Positions 13,021 through 18,995 of a stretch of DNA of 18,995 bases are shown here, one piece after another. The notes beneath the pieces were generated by a model. It searched no databases and was not told the DNA's origin. It saw nothing but the letters and a program-made list of their open reading frames with translations. Each line of letters opens with the position of its first letter. Positions within the stretch are counted from its first letter, which is position 1. This DNA is from Candidatus Altarchaeales archaeon WOR_SM1_86-2 (GTDB lineage Archaea; Altiarchaeota; Altiarchaeia; IMC4; MCBC01). The translations under genes and the position numbers were made by a program. Location: the NCBI GenBank assembly GCA_001723855.1, contig MCBC01000103.1, positions 1 to 18,995 on the forward strand, read 5' to 3'.

Positions 13021-14277
13021 ATGGCACAAAAAACATTGCCTTTCACAAAAGTCCAGGTAGAAAAGATTATAGAAGAATACCCGACCCCCTTTCATATTTA
13101 TGATGAAGAGGCTATAAGAGAAAATGCAAGAAGATTAAACAATGCCTTTTCCTGGGTGCCAGGGGCAGGATTTAAAAATTATTTTGCTGTAAAAGCATGC
13201 CCTAACCCGCATATCATAAAAATATTGAAGGACGAGGGCTTTGGCACCGACTGCAGTTCCCTGCCAGAGCTGATAATGTCAGAAAAAGCAGGCATCAGCG
13301 GGGAAGACATTATGTTTACATCAAATGACACCCCTGCGGAAGAATTTCAAAAAGCAAGACAGCTGGGTGCAATAATCAACCTGGATGATATCACTCATAT
13401 TCCATTTTTAGAAAAGCATGCAGGCATTCCGGAAATTATATGTTTTCGCTATAACCCCGGACCATTAAGGGAAGGCAATGAAATAATAGGCAACCCCAGA
13501 GAGGCAAAGTACGGGCTTACGACAGGGCAGATATGCGACGCATATAAAATTATGAGAGATAAAGGAGTCAGAAGATTCGGGCTGCATACAATGATTGTCT
13601 CAAACATGCTCGACCCCCGTTATCTGGTGGAGACCGCAAGCATGTTATTCGATCTTGCGGCAGATATCTCGGAGAAATTATCCATAAAATTCGAATTCGT
13701 AAACCTGGGTGGAGGTGTCGGAATACCCTATAGGCCGGATGATGAGCCCGTGGATCTTGAATTCTTTTCCGAAGGTGTAAAGGCGGCATATGAAAATAAG
13801 ATCACGGCAAACGGTCTTGACCCCGTGCGGGTTGTGATGGAATCCGGCAGGGCAGTAACCGGTCCGTACGGGTATCTTGTTTCAACCGTAAGGCACGTAA
13901 CCAGGAAGTACCGGGATTATGTGGGTCTTGATTCGTGCATGGCAAATCTTATGAGACCTGCATTTTACGGCGCTTACCATCACATCACGGTCCTGGGTAA
14001 AGAAAACCAGCCAGAAGATCATGTTTATGATGTTACGGGCAGTCTCTGTGAAAATAACGATAAGTTTGCAGTACAAAGGCATCTTCCGGAAATTGAGCGC
14101 GGGGATATCGTTGTAATCCACGACACGGGAGCACATGGTCACGCCATGGGGTTCCAGTATAACGGCAAGTTACGCTCAGCCGAACTGCTGCTAAAGCCTG
14201 ACAGGAGGGTAAAACAGATCAGGAGAGCGGAAACTGTTGATGATTACTTTGCTACGCTGGATTTTTCCGGTCTTTGA
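13021..14277 (+). CDS. lysA: Diaminopimelate decarboxylase (fold III PLP enzyme)
   Basis: A 418-residue PLP-dependent decarboxylase making L-lysine from meso-diaminopimelate in the cytoplasm. Start 13021 (MAQKTLPFTK) is preferred; the frame extends to 12958 but the extra residues are basic and precede the likely promoter. The Schiff-base lysine is K58 in NYFAVKACPNPH. The phosphate-binding glycines are GGG 230-232 in VNLGGGVGIPY. The ESGRAVTGPYG block (274-284) and SLCENND with catalytic C343 are present. The usual CESGD motif is CENND here, as in a variant subgroup I recall from anaerobes. Substrate assignment is by family, and a related amino-acid decarboxylase role is a lesser possibility. 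No other lysine genes are adjacent. Confidence 0.85.
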   Translation: MAQKTLPFTKVQVEKIIEEYPTPFHIYDEEAIRENARRLNNAFSWVPGAGFKNYFAVKACPNPHIIKILKDEGFGTDCSSLPELIMSEKAGISGEDIMFTSNDTPAEEFQKARQLGAIINLDDITHIPFLEKHAGIPEIICFRYNPGPLREGNEIIGNPREAKYGLTTGQICDAYKIMRDKGVRRFGLHTMIVSNMLDPRYLVETASMLFDLAADISEKLSIKFEFVNLGGGVGIPYRPDDEPVDLEFFSEGVKAAYENKITANGLDPVRVVMESGRAVTGPYGYLVSTVRHVTRKYRDYVGLDSCMANLMRPAFYGAYHHITVLGKENQPEDHVYDVTGSLCENNDKFAVQRHLPEIERGDIVVIHDTGAHGHAMGFQYNGKLRSAELLLKPDRRVKQIRRAETVDDYFATLDFSGL

Positions 14278-14301
14278 TTTGTAGCTGCAGCGTCATAAGT
14301 G

Positions 14302-14886
14302 TTATAAACCTTTCAATTCATCCGCAAACATTTCAAGTTTTCTCCTGCTGGTGCCGAGTTTTTCTTTTCCAAACCCCACCAGATGCTCTATGTAGTCGTA
14401 ACCAACCAGCAGCTTTCCGTTTTGCATTACCGGCACATCCAGCCGCTCTGTCCCGCACAACTCGACCATAAATCTCCCTGGCTTTAAAACCTGGATTCCC
14501 GAGCGCTTAAATCCGCATCTCAACGCGATGTTTAAAATCCTGACGGCACCTTCAAGGTCCGGTGATACCACATGCAGTATCGCAGGCTCCTGCCTGAACC
14601 ATACAATCCCGGCAGGGGGCTTTTTAGCTATATCCGCAACTTTTTCCAGAACTTCGTTGGTTTCCGGCGGACTGTGCCACCTAGCCAGGAAATCATTATC
14701 ATACCTGGAGCCGACATCCTGGAAAAGGGTTATTCTTCCGGCACAGGATGATGTCGTATAATATGTCTCTCTTGAATTGATGTCGCTCAATATCGGGACC
14801 ATGACCTCATCAACCAGACCCTCTTCCAGCGCCTTGTTTAACTTCCCCAGAGCGTTCTCTTTTTGCAGTTCGAATTTTGTTTTCAT
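14302..14886 (-). CDS. taw3: tRNA wybutosine-synthesis methyltransferase Taw3/TYW3
   Basis: A 194-residue protein matching the TYW3 family full length. TYW3 is the SAM-dependent N4-methyltransferase acting on the 7-aminocarboxypropyl-demethylwyosine intermediate at position 37 of tRNA-Phe. Visible signatures are TTSSCAGRITLF (42-53), the WFRQEPAILHV stretch, and GYDYIEHLVGFGKEKLGTSRRKLE near the C-terminus. Wyosine-type bases occur only in archaea and eukaryotes, so this is the best taxonomic marker here. It converges on lysA with 24 bases between and diverges from yjbQ across 36 bases. Confidence 0.93.
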   Translation of the reverse strand: MKTKFELQKENALGKLNKALEEGLVDEVMVPILSDINSRETYYTTSSCAGRITLFQDVGSRYDNDFLARWHSPPETNEVLEKVADIAKKPPAGIVWFRQEPAILHVVSPDLEGAVRILNIALRCGFKRSGIQVLKPGRFMVELCGTERLDVPVMQNGKLLVGYDYIEHLVGFGKEKLGTSRRKLEMFADELKGL

Positions 14887-14922
14887 TGACCTTTTATTAT
14901 TAATTTTTTTATAGAATTAAAA
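14887..14922. promoter_or_regulatory. Divergent promoter between taw3 and yjbQ
   Basis: The 36-base gap is nearly all A/T, with TTATTATTAATTTTTTTATAG about 10-30 bases before the yjbQ ATG. It can offer a TATA box on either strand; exact boxes are not resolvable. Confidence 0.4.
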
Positions 14923-15342
14923 ATGGCTGTTGTCACAAAAACAATCCAGGTTTCCACGAAAAGGGATGTTGATTTGAAAGATATAACCTCGCAGGTGGCA
15001 GGTATTGTTAAGAAGAGCGGTTTGAAGGACGGTATCGCAACCGTTTTTGTTCCCGGCGCCACGGGGTCTGTAAGCACCATTGAGTACGAGCCCGGACTGC
15101 TTAAGGATATTCCGAAAGCGCTGGAAAGAATTGCCCCTTCCGACATTGACTACGAGCATCATAAAACATGGGGATGCGACAATGGAAAGAGCCATGTCAG
15201 GGCGACCTTTCTCGGCCCGGGTCTTGTTGTGCCGTTTGCGGACTCGAAGTTAATCCTTGGCACATGGCAGCAGATCGTGTTCATGGACTTTGACACGAAA
15301 GCAAGGAATAGAAAGGTGGTTGTGCAGGTTATGGGCGAATGA
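14923..15342 (+). CDS. YjbQ family protein (UPF0047, secondary thiamine-phosphate synthase-like)
   Basis: A 139-residue complete member of the YjbQ/UPF0047 family. It has the family run FVPGATGSVSTIEYEPGL (43-60), ERIAPSDIDYEHHKTWGCDNGKSHVRATFLG (68-98) and the closing LGTWQQIVFMDFD (120-132), including the conserved histidines of the presumed active site. Some members show weak thiamine-phosphate synthase activity; the true role is unsettled. Its last 14 bases overlap the end of a short convergent membrane-protein gene. Confidence 0.92.
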   Translation: MAVVTKTIQVSTKRDVDLKDITSQVAGIVKKSGLKDGIATVFVPGATGSVSTIEYEPGLLKDIPKALERIAPSDIDYEHHKTWGCDNGKSHVRATFLGPGLVVPFADSKLILGTWQQIVFMDFDTKARNRKVVVQVMGE

Positions 15343-15469
15343 AATCATGAAAGCCGTGTATGAGTAAAACTGCTGCAATAACGATCAACATTATCGCGAT
15401 GAGGACTCCGCAAATTATCACCATCGCCTTTATCTTCTCCCTTTTTCTTTCATCTCCTGTTAGAATCAT
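15329..15469 (-). CDS. 46-residue single-helix membrane protein
   Basis: A short frame: MILTGDERKREKIKAM followed by a long hydrophobic helix (about 16-37, VIICGVLIAIMLIVIAAVLLI) and HGFHDFIRP. The charged basic head before a clean helix is typical of a real inner-membrane miniprotein with its N-terminus inside. It starts one base after the DUF131 gene stop, using the TAA-A-ATG junction, so the two are coupled. It overlaps the convergent yjbQ 3' end by 14 bases. Unknown function; probably an accessory of the DUF131 protein. Confidence 0.7.
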   Translation of the reverse strand: MILTGDERKREKIKAMVIICGVLIAIMLIVIAAVLLIHGFHDFIRP

Positions 15470-15470
15470 T

Positions 15471-15698
15471 TTATCTGCCGGACAAAAACATCACAGCAAG
15501 CATTATAACTATCGCTATAACAAGCAGAATCACCATGATGCCCTTATCTGTCCCGAACCCTATGGGTATGGGCCCGATAAAACCGACAAAACCGCCTTTA
15601 ACCTCGCCTTTTTCGCTCAACGCCAGCAATATAATTCCAACGATCAGGGTTATGATGCCGATGAAGATAAGCAAAAGCCCAATAGTTACAAGATTCAT
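15471..15698 (-). CDS. DUF131 / TIGR00304 family membrane protein
   Basis: A 75-residue protein with two membrane helices (about 4-27 and 53-72) around a conserved loop, GEVKGGFVGFIGPIPIGFGTDK. That loop and the overall length identify the DUF131/TIGR00304 family, known to me only from archaea and without assigned function. It is followed by a 46-residue membrane protein one base downstream. Upstream, 29 bases separate it from the YdjM-like gene on the same strand. Confidence 0.85.
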   Translation of the reverse strand: MNLVTIGLLLIFIGIITLIVGIILLALSEKGEVKGGFVGFIGPIPIGFGTDKGIMVILLVIAIVIMLAVMFLSGR

Positions 15699-15727
15699 CT
15701 TTCTATTTTATTATTACCCTTCTATAT

Positions 15728-16282
15728 TTAAAAAATTCCAAGAATAAAATTCCTGAAAAAAACAAGGGCATCATGTAAAATCGGAATCTGCAGGTATCCC
15801 GAATCTATGAAATATATTGACAGCAGGGTTATAAATGTGAATATGAAACAGATCACGCCCAACGCCAATCGCGTGTTTTTCTTTGTATTTTTGAGTGGGA
15901 TGTCCCACCATTCCATGCTTTGAATCCCATCAGCAATTATATGTATAAGCCATCCAAAGCAGAAGCCGTATATCAATATCTGTACGGGATCGCTCTTCCA
16001 TATATCAATACAGTTAAAACTTATATCTGCTATGTTCAAAATTATTATTGGGATTATCGGGGAATGGAAAATAATACTTCTATGCGCAAATAATCTCTTA
16101 ATGATTCCAAAACTATCCAGATCCGGTGAAAGTCCATACACCTTCCCCATTCTTTTAAATGAGGCGACCACCGCACCGCATATAAAACACAGCAGAGACA
16201 GAAACGGAGGCAGTCCATCGGTGTAGAACAGCAGGATTGACCCCGCAAACACTGCTAACATGTGAATATCATTATTTGGCAT
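15728..16282 (-). CDS. YdjM/DUF457-type membrane-bound metal-dependent hydrolase
   Basis: A 184-residue membrane protein counted from ATG 16282; a TTG at 16294 would add MNSK. It has the family's metal-site pattern: N-terminal H7, SPDLDSF (52-58), AHRSIIFHS (66-74) and WLIHIIADG (111-119). These conserved His and Asp residues sit at helix ends within 4-5 membrane segments. The family is called a predicted metal-dependent hydrolase, with LexA-regulated YdjM in E. coli; the substrate is unknown, perhaps a lipid. Single gene, possibly read through into the DUF131 pair. Confidence 0.82.
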   Translation of the reverse strand: MPNNDIHMLAVFAGSILLFYTDGLPPFLSLLCFICGAVVASFKRMGKVYGLSPDLDSFGIIKRLFAHRSIIFHSPIIPIIILNIADISFNCIDIWKSDPVQILIYGFCFGWLIHIIADGIQSMEWWDIPLKNTKKNTRLALGVICFIFTFITLLSIYFIDSGYLQIPILHDALVFFRNFILGIF

Positions 16283-16337
16283 TTTAGAGTTCAATTGTTT
16301 CTTTTATTTTTTTCTTATTTTAAAAATTAAAAATAGA

Positions 16338-16385
16338 ATGAATATGTCGAAAAAGAAGATACTGGTAACATCCGCATTACCTTAG
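16338..16385 (+). pseudogene. Short relic resembling the start of methionyl-tRNA synthetase (metG)
   Basis: Behind an A/T-rich, promoter-like stretch (16312-16336) comes an ATG and the peptide MNMSKKKILVTSALP, then TAG. KKILVTSALPYANG is the standard beginning of MetRS. Adding one base after CCTTA would restore a Y-A-D continuation, so a frameshift fits. Within ten codons after that the similarity ends. The rest of the gene is absent. Chance is possible for so short a match, but its place right at a start codon favours a true relic. Confidence 0.5.
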
Positions 16386-16417
16386 CCGATAGATGCAAAA
16401 TGGAACTTCAATAGAAA

Positions 16418-16660
16418 TCATGCGGTAAGCGGCACCTCATAAGCATTTTTCATCGGTGATGCCTTTATAGTGCCGCATATCACTTTATTTTCAATTTCTT
16501 CTAATTCACGGGCGACTTCAAGAGTGTGGTAGATTTCTCCGCATTCTTCACAAACATCTGCGGGAACTTCCCTGATCATCAAAAGTTTATCCTCTAACTC
16601 AACAGGAATGCCCACTTTTTTATGCTCTACCTTCCCACCGCAAATAGCACATTTGTCCAT
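16418..16660 (-). CDS. YgiT/MqsA-type zinc-finger protein (orphan antitoxin)
   Basis: An 80-residue YgiT-type protein: MDKCAICGGKVEHKKVGIPVE, then EVPADVCEECGEIYHTLEVARELEEIE. The two CxxC pairs (C4/C7, C37/C40) form the zinc site seen in the N-terminal domain of the MqsA antitoxin. Members without the C-terminal DNA-binding domain, like this one, usually follow a DUF4258 or MqsR-like toxin gene. None is visible on either side, so the toxin has been lost or never present. TATA-like AAATAAATATATAA lies just before the start. Confidence 0.85.
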   Translation of the reverse strand: MDKCAICGGKVEHKKVGIPVELEDKLLMIREVPADVCEECGEIYHTLEVARELEEIENKVICGTIKASPMKNAYEVPLTA

Positions 16661-16727
16661 TATATATTTATTTTCATTAAGAAATCAAAATCCAGAAGCG
16701 GCAACATTGATTTTAGTTATTCCCGGG

Positions 16728-18161
16728 TTAGCGGTTTTGTATGGATTTGTGAGAGCTAAGCGAAGGGGGTAAATTTCTGAAATCCTCAATATCCCATGCA
16801 AAGATACCCTCCTGTCTTAATTTTTCTTTCCCGTCTATCCTTTTTGCCATCAATCCAAAGAATTCCTTTTCTTTATGCGGCACATATTGTGATTTTTCCT
16901 TTAATTGTTTGATTATTCTCTTTGCTTCATTTAATTTCAAATCCTTCCATTTGCATTCAACAAACAATATATTTTCTTTATTTAGCCCAACAATATCAAT
17001 CTCATAGGTGTCTCCTCCCGGAATTTTTCCCCATTGTCTTCCGATCTCTATCGGATTGAAAGGCAGTTTATCTCTCAACATTTCCATAAAAAACTTCCTG
17101 CATAATTCTTCAAATTGAAATCCTATAAACGCAGGGAGTTGGTCCTTAACATTTCTTATAAATCCGGGGTCTCTCCGCTCATAGAGTGAATAATTTTTAT
17201 AGAAAAATCTAAACCATAAATTGATCAACGGATGGTTTATAAACAACAGCCCCTTTTTCTTTCCATGTATAATGGGTCTTTCAAGTCTTAATATCTCAAA
17301 GTATTTATGGAGTTCCGTTATGTGTCTTGTTATAGAAGTTTTATGCCTGCTCAAATAACTTGCGATCTCGGATAATGAATTGTTCCCGTTAGCCACGGCT
17401 TCAAGGATTGAATAATAAATTCCGGATCTTGCTCCAAACTCCTGGGAGAGGATTACGAGAACCTCATCCTCAAGAACTGCATTTTCCTCAAAGAAAAAGG
17501 AATCAAGTATCTTCTCCACACTTTCTCCCTGTAACCCTTGATCTTCCAAGGCAACATAATATTTCGGGAAACCGCCAAACAGCGAGTACAGGGAGACTAT
17601 GGTTTCCATATCTCTGAATCCCAGTTCATTACATAGTTTTGTTGTATCATAAAAATCCAAGGGTTTTAGATTTATCTTTCGCTTAACTCTGCCGTATAAT
17701 GGCTCTTTTTGATCATTAAATATCTTTTTCATTAATCCTACAATTGAGCCCAGAAGTACTATCATAGCGGGTTTATTCTCATTAAGATCATACATCTTCT
17801 GCATTATTCCGAAGACGGATTTATCAACCAGGTTGAAATTCTGAAACTCGTCAAAGACCACCATCCCCGGGTACCGGTTGACCAGCACATCAAAAAAGTC
17901 ATCCCATGAAGCGATTACCTCCAATCTGCCGAGAATATTATTTTTCTTTAAAATCTCTGAAAATTCTTTAAGGAGGATCTCGCTGGACTTGTTTTTGTTC
18001 ACAAAGAAATACAATCCATTATCTTTCATAAATTCTAAAATCAATCTTGTTTTTCCAACCCTTCTTATCCCATACACTGCCGTAAACCAGAACTTCTCTT
18101 TTGATAATTTCTTGGTTTTTGATAATGTCGCTAACTCCTGCTCTCTATCCAAAAATTTCAT
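16728..18161 (-). CDS. Archaeal ATPase with C-terminal DUF234 PD-(D/E)XK domain
   Basis: A 477-residue STAND-like archaeal ATPase. Walker A is GIRRVGKT (31-38) and Walker B is MVVFDEFQN (100-108). A sensor-like LLGSIVGLM follows at 136-144. A winged-helix segment is visible at about 262-296 (SEIASYLSRHKTSITRHITEL). The C-terminal DUF234 domain keeps a nuclease-like site: E351, D389 in YEIDIVG and ECK 402-404 in LFVECKWK. Intact PD-(D/E)XK residues suggest nucleic-acid cleavage, but no family member is known to me with a proven role. These genes are abundant, mobile-like and often close to defence loci. A tandem palindromic repeat precedes the ATG, suggesting self-control. Confidence 0.92.
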   Translation of the reverse strand: MKFLDREQELATLSKTKKLSKEKFWFTAVYGIRRVGKTRLILEFMKDNGLYFFVNKNKSSEILLKEFSEILKKNNILGRLEVIASWDDFFDVLVNRYPGMVVFDEFQNFNLVDKSVFGIMQKMYDLNENKPAMIVLLGSIVGLMKKIFNDQKEPLYGRVKRKINLKPLDFYDTTKLCNELGFRDMETIVSLYSLFGGFPKYYVALEDQGLQGESVEKILDSFFFEENAVLEDEVLVILSQEFGARSGIYYSILEAVANGNNSLSEIASYLSRHKTSITRHITELHKYFEILRLERPIIHGKKKGLLFINHPLINLWFRFFYKNYSLYERRDPGFIRNVKDQLPAFIGFQFEELCRKFFMEMLRDKLPFNPIEIGRQWGKIPGGDTYEIDIVGLNKENILFVECKWKDLKLNEAKRIIKQLKEKSQYVPHKEKEFFGLMAKRIDGKEKLRQEGIFAWDIEDFRNLPPSLSSHKSIQNR

Positions 18162-18165
18162 TTTT

Positions 18166-18196
18166 ATTCACTTAATGAATTATTCACTTAATGAAT
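18166..18196. promoter_or_regulatory. Tandem palindromic operator before the ATPase gene
   Basis: ATTCACTTAATGAAT occurs twice (18166-18180 and 18182-18196), one base apart, period 16. Each copy is itself an inverted repeat, ATTCA-CTTAA-TGAAT. The pair lies 5-35 bases before the ATPase ATG at 18161, between it and the TATA-like box, over the expected transcription start. Two identical dyads one and a half helix turns apart are a typical repressor-binding arrangement, perhaps for the gene's own winged-helix segment. Confidence 0.7.
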
Positions 18197-18202
18197 ATTA
18201 AA

Positions 18203-18216
18203 CTTTTAATATAAAA
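18203..18216 (-). promoter_or_regulatory. TATA-like box of the ATPase gene
   Basis: Read on the minus strand, TTTTATATTAAAAG lies about 45-55 bases before the ATG. Transcription would begin inside the tandem repeat. Confidence 0.5.
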
Positions 18217-18311
18217 ACTAAAAAGGACGGTTATTACAATAAAACAGGTGGTGCTGTGGACAGCCAGATAGATTAAATTAAATTTGCCGAGCCTTTTTTC
18301 TATTTTCATTG

Positions 18312-18345
18312 CTAAAAGTTTTATAGTGGACTATAAAACTTTTAG
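18312..18345. repeat. 16-base-arm inverted repeat
   Basis: CTAAAAGTTTTATAGT, two G's, then its exact complement ACTATAAAACTTTTAG. The inner GTTTTATAGT recurs at 18351-18360, and a further small dyad ATATTGT/ACAATAT (18346-18352 and 18361-18367) brackets that copy. Three half-sites and no U tract suggest protein binding more than termination. Confidence 0.8.
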
Positions 18346-18450
18346 ATATTGTTTTATAGTACAATATTCTGTATATATGAAAAAAATATGCATTGCGTGA
18401 TAGACTTTTCAAGGAATACCTCAGCGCAAAACTTAGATAAGTTTTCAAAA

Positions 18451-18468
18451 GTTTCAAAACTTTGAAAC
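18451..18468. repeat. Inverted repeat GTTTCAAA-AC-TTTGAAAC
   Basis: Eight-base perfect arms with a two-base centre, the same geometry as the longer repeat 106 bases to the left but a different sequence. No U tract follows. Confidence 0.6.
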
Positions 18469-18654
18469 CACGAGTCATTAAATTTAGCGGTGGGTTTTGC
18501 ATCACTTCATTTAAGATTTTTCTTTCAAAGCCGGGCGGCTCCCGACCAGAGCCAGCGGCATGTAATTATTGCATAGCAAATTCTTTGATTTATCACTCCA
18601 TAACAGTAATGGTATTCATCCGCCCCATCATATGTTTTTTCAATACTTCCTATC

Positions 18655-18995
18655 TCATAGAGTTGGGGGTTCATCATCTCCAACCCCCATTTTTTCCAAT
18701 ACAAACTCTTTTACTTTCTTTGCTATCTCAAGGGCTTCTTCAGCGTCTTCCGTACCTGTTTCAAGCCACACATCCGGACAACTAAAATTGCTTTGCAATT
18801 TTGTGTGCTAAAAATCGCTTCGCGATTTTTACGCATAACGAAGTTCTACAGCATAATCAGTAAGATTGTCTGCATCTTCCAGTTCATCTTTAAATGAAGG
18901 ATCTATGGCTGCGCATAATTCCAACAATTCCATTATCCGATGGGTCTTGTGGAAATAAATCTGATTATGTACTAAAAATGCTTTTAGATATTTTT
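18655..18995 (-). pseudogene. HEPN-domain protein gene, interrupted, partial at the right edge
   Basis: On the minus strand the frame entering from the edge reads KYLKAFLVHNQIYFHKTHRI, ELLELCAAIDPSFKDELEDADN and LTDYAVELRY. This is the body of a HEPN domain (the family paired with minimal nucleotidyltransferases as toxin-antitoxin). A 57-base insertion with in-frame TAA and TAG interrupts it. Then the same frame resumes with PDVWLETGTEDAEEALEIAKKVKEFVLEKMG and stops at 18655. RY + PD is exactly the junction expected (family LTxYAVxxRYPDxW). The insertion is a multiple of three, so removing it restores the gene. As it stands the protein would end early. The N-terminus and any partner nucleotidyltransferase lie beyond the window or are lost. 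Confidence 0.85.
18778..18834. mobile_element. 57-base double-hairpin insertion in the HEPN gene
   Basis: The inserted DNA is almost all two hairpins: 18784-18802 (arms AAAATTGC/GCAATTTT, loop TTT) and 18809-18831 (arms TAAAAATCGC/GCGATTTTTA, loop TTC). On the minus strand their tips read GCAAAGC and GCGAAGC; the latter is the known exceptionally stable DNA mini-hairpin. No terminal direct repeat marks the ends. Boundaries are fixed by the restored protein reading RY/PD. It resembles a very small REP- or MITE-like palindromic unit, possibly mobilised through single-stranded DNA. Confidence 0.7.

Larger units (their letters stand above)
18217..18654. other. Non-coding A+T-rich gap with inverted repeats
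   Basis: No convincing gene is seen over about 440 bases. Open frames here are short, low in complexity and have no recognisable domain. The stretch holds two clear inverted repeats (18312-18345 and 18451-18468), a third copy of the half-site at 18351-18360, and a TATA-like CTGTATATATG at 18370-18380. It probably represents a promoter region and the eroded body of a lost gene. Confidence 0.5.

Noticed and set aside
18278..18505. A 75-codon minus-strand frame in the inverted-repeat region
   Set aside because: Its residues are low-complexity K, L, S, Y and F with no domain, and it lies across the palindromes. Probably chance.
18500..18654. Possible minimal nucleotidyltransferase partner downstream of the HEPN gene
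   Set aside because: GSGREPPG vaguely recalls the GSRARGE motif, but no D-x-D follows and stops surround it in that frame.
18778..18834. The HEPN insertion as a translational bypass (ribosome hop) as in T4 gene 60
   Set aside because: Hopping needs matching take-off and landing codons. TAT or GCG before the insert has no matching codon at its end (AGT TGT CCG), so simple disruption is more likely.
18778..18834. Stop-codon readthrough (for example pyrrolysine at TAG) to make a full HEPN protein
   Set aside because: The insert also has a TAA, which pyrrolysine decoding would not pass.
1..18995. CRISPR arrays, tRNA or rRNA genes
   Set aside because: No regularly spaced repeats, no T-loop GTTCRANNC block in a cloverleaf setting, and no rRNA-like sequence were seen by eye.

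Overview
The window looks archaeal, most likely an uncultured euryarchaeon related to methanogens or anaerobic methane oxidisers. That lineage is my inference. The direct support is a taw3-type wyosine methyltransferase, an archaeal-length RtcB RNA ligase, a DUF131/TIGR00304 membrane protein, a DUF234-type archaeal ATPase, several Cys-rich DUF3795 proteins, and TATA-like boxes about 25-30 bases before many ATGs. No clear Shine-Dalgarno sites are seen, so many mRNAs are probably leaderless. No rRNA, tRNA or CRISPR array was seen.

Left edge (1-1482, minus strand): a probable defence pair, an ABC-type AAA ATPase overlapping a TOPRIM-domain gene that runs off the window. Positions 1586-3098 hold a small membrane protein divergent from a membrane-anchored GH16 glycoside hydrolase. 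Positions 3104-6581 (minus) form a co-directional run: rtcB, a seven-helix membrane protein, a phosphoribosyltransferase, an Mth938-domain protein and a zinc-ribbon protein. Divergent from rtcB, across only 33 bases, is an SF1B (IGHMBP2/UPF1-like) helicase. Its 5' coding region carries a strong G-quadruplex motif that encodes an RGG box.

Middle (8678-12945, plus): accessory genes with signs of duplication and decay. They include two small MNTKRI-starting membrane proteins, three DUF3795 genes plus the frameshifted tail of a fourth, a GNAT acetyltransferase, a truncated GrpB gene, a RelE-type toxin with its antitoxin, a VOC-fold protein and an unrecognised 73-residue protein.

Positions 13021-16282 are more housekeeping: diaminopimelate decarboxylase, Taw3, YjbQ, a DUF131 protein followed by a 46-residue membrane protein, and a YdjM/DUF457-like membrane protein.

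Right end (16338-18995): a decaying defence/toxin zone with a few-codon relic resembling methionyl-tRNA synthetase, an orphan YgiT/MqsA-type zinc-finger antitoxin, an ATPase with a PD-(D/E)XK domain behind a tandem palindromic operator, a cluster of inverted repeats, and a HEPN-domain gene broken by a 57-base double-hairpin insertion.
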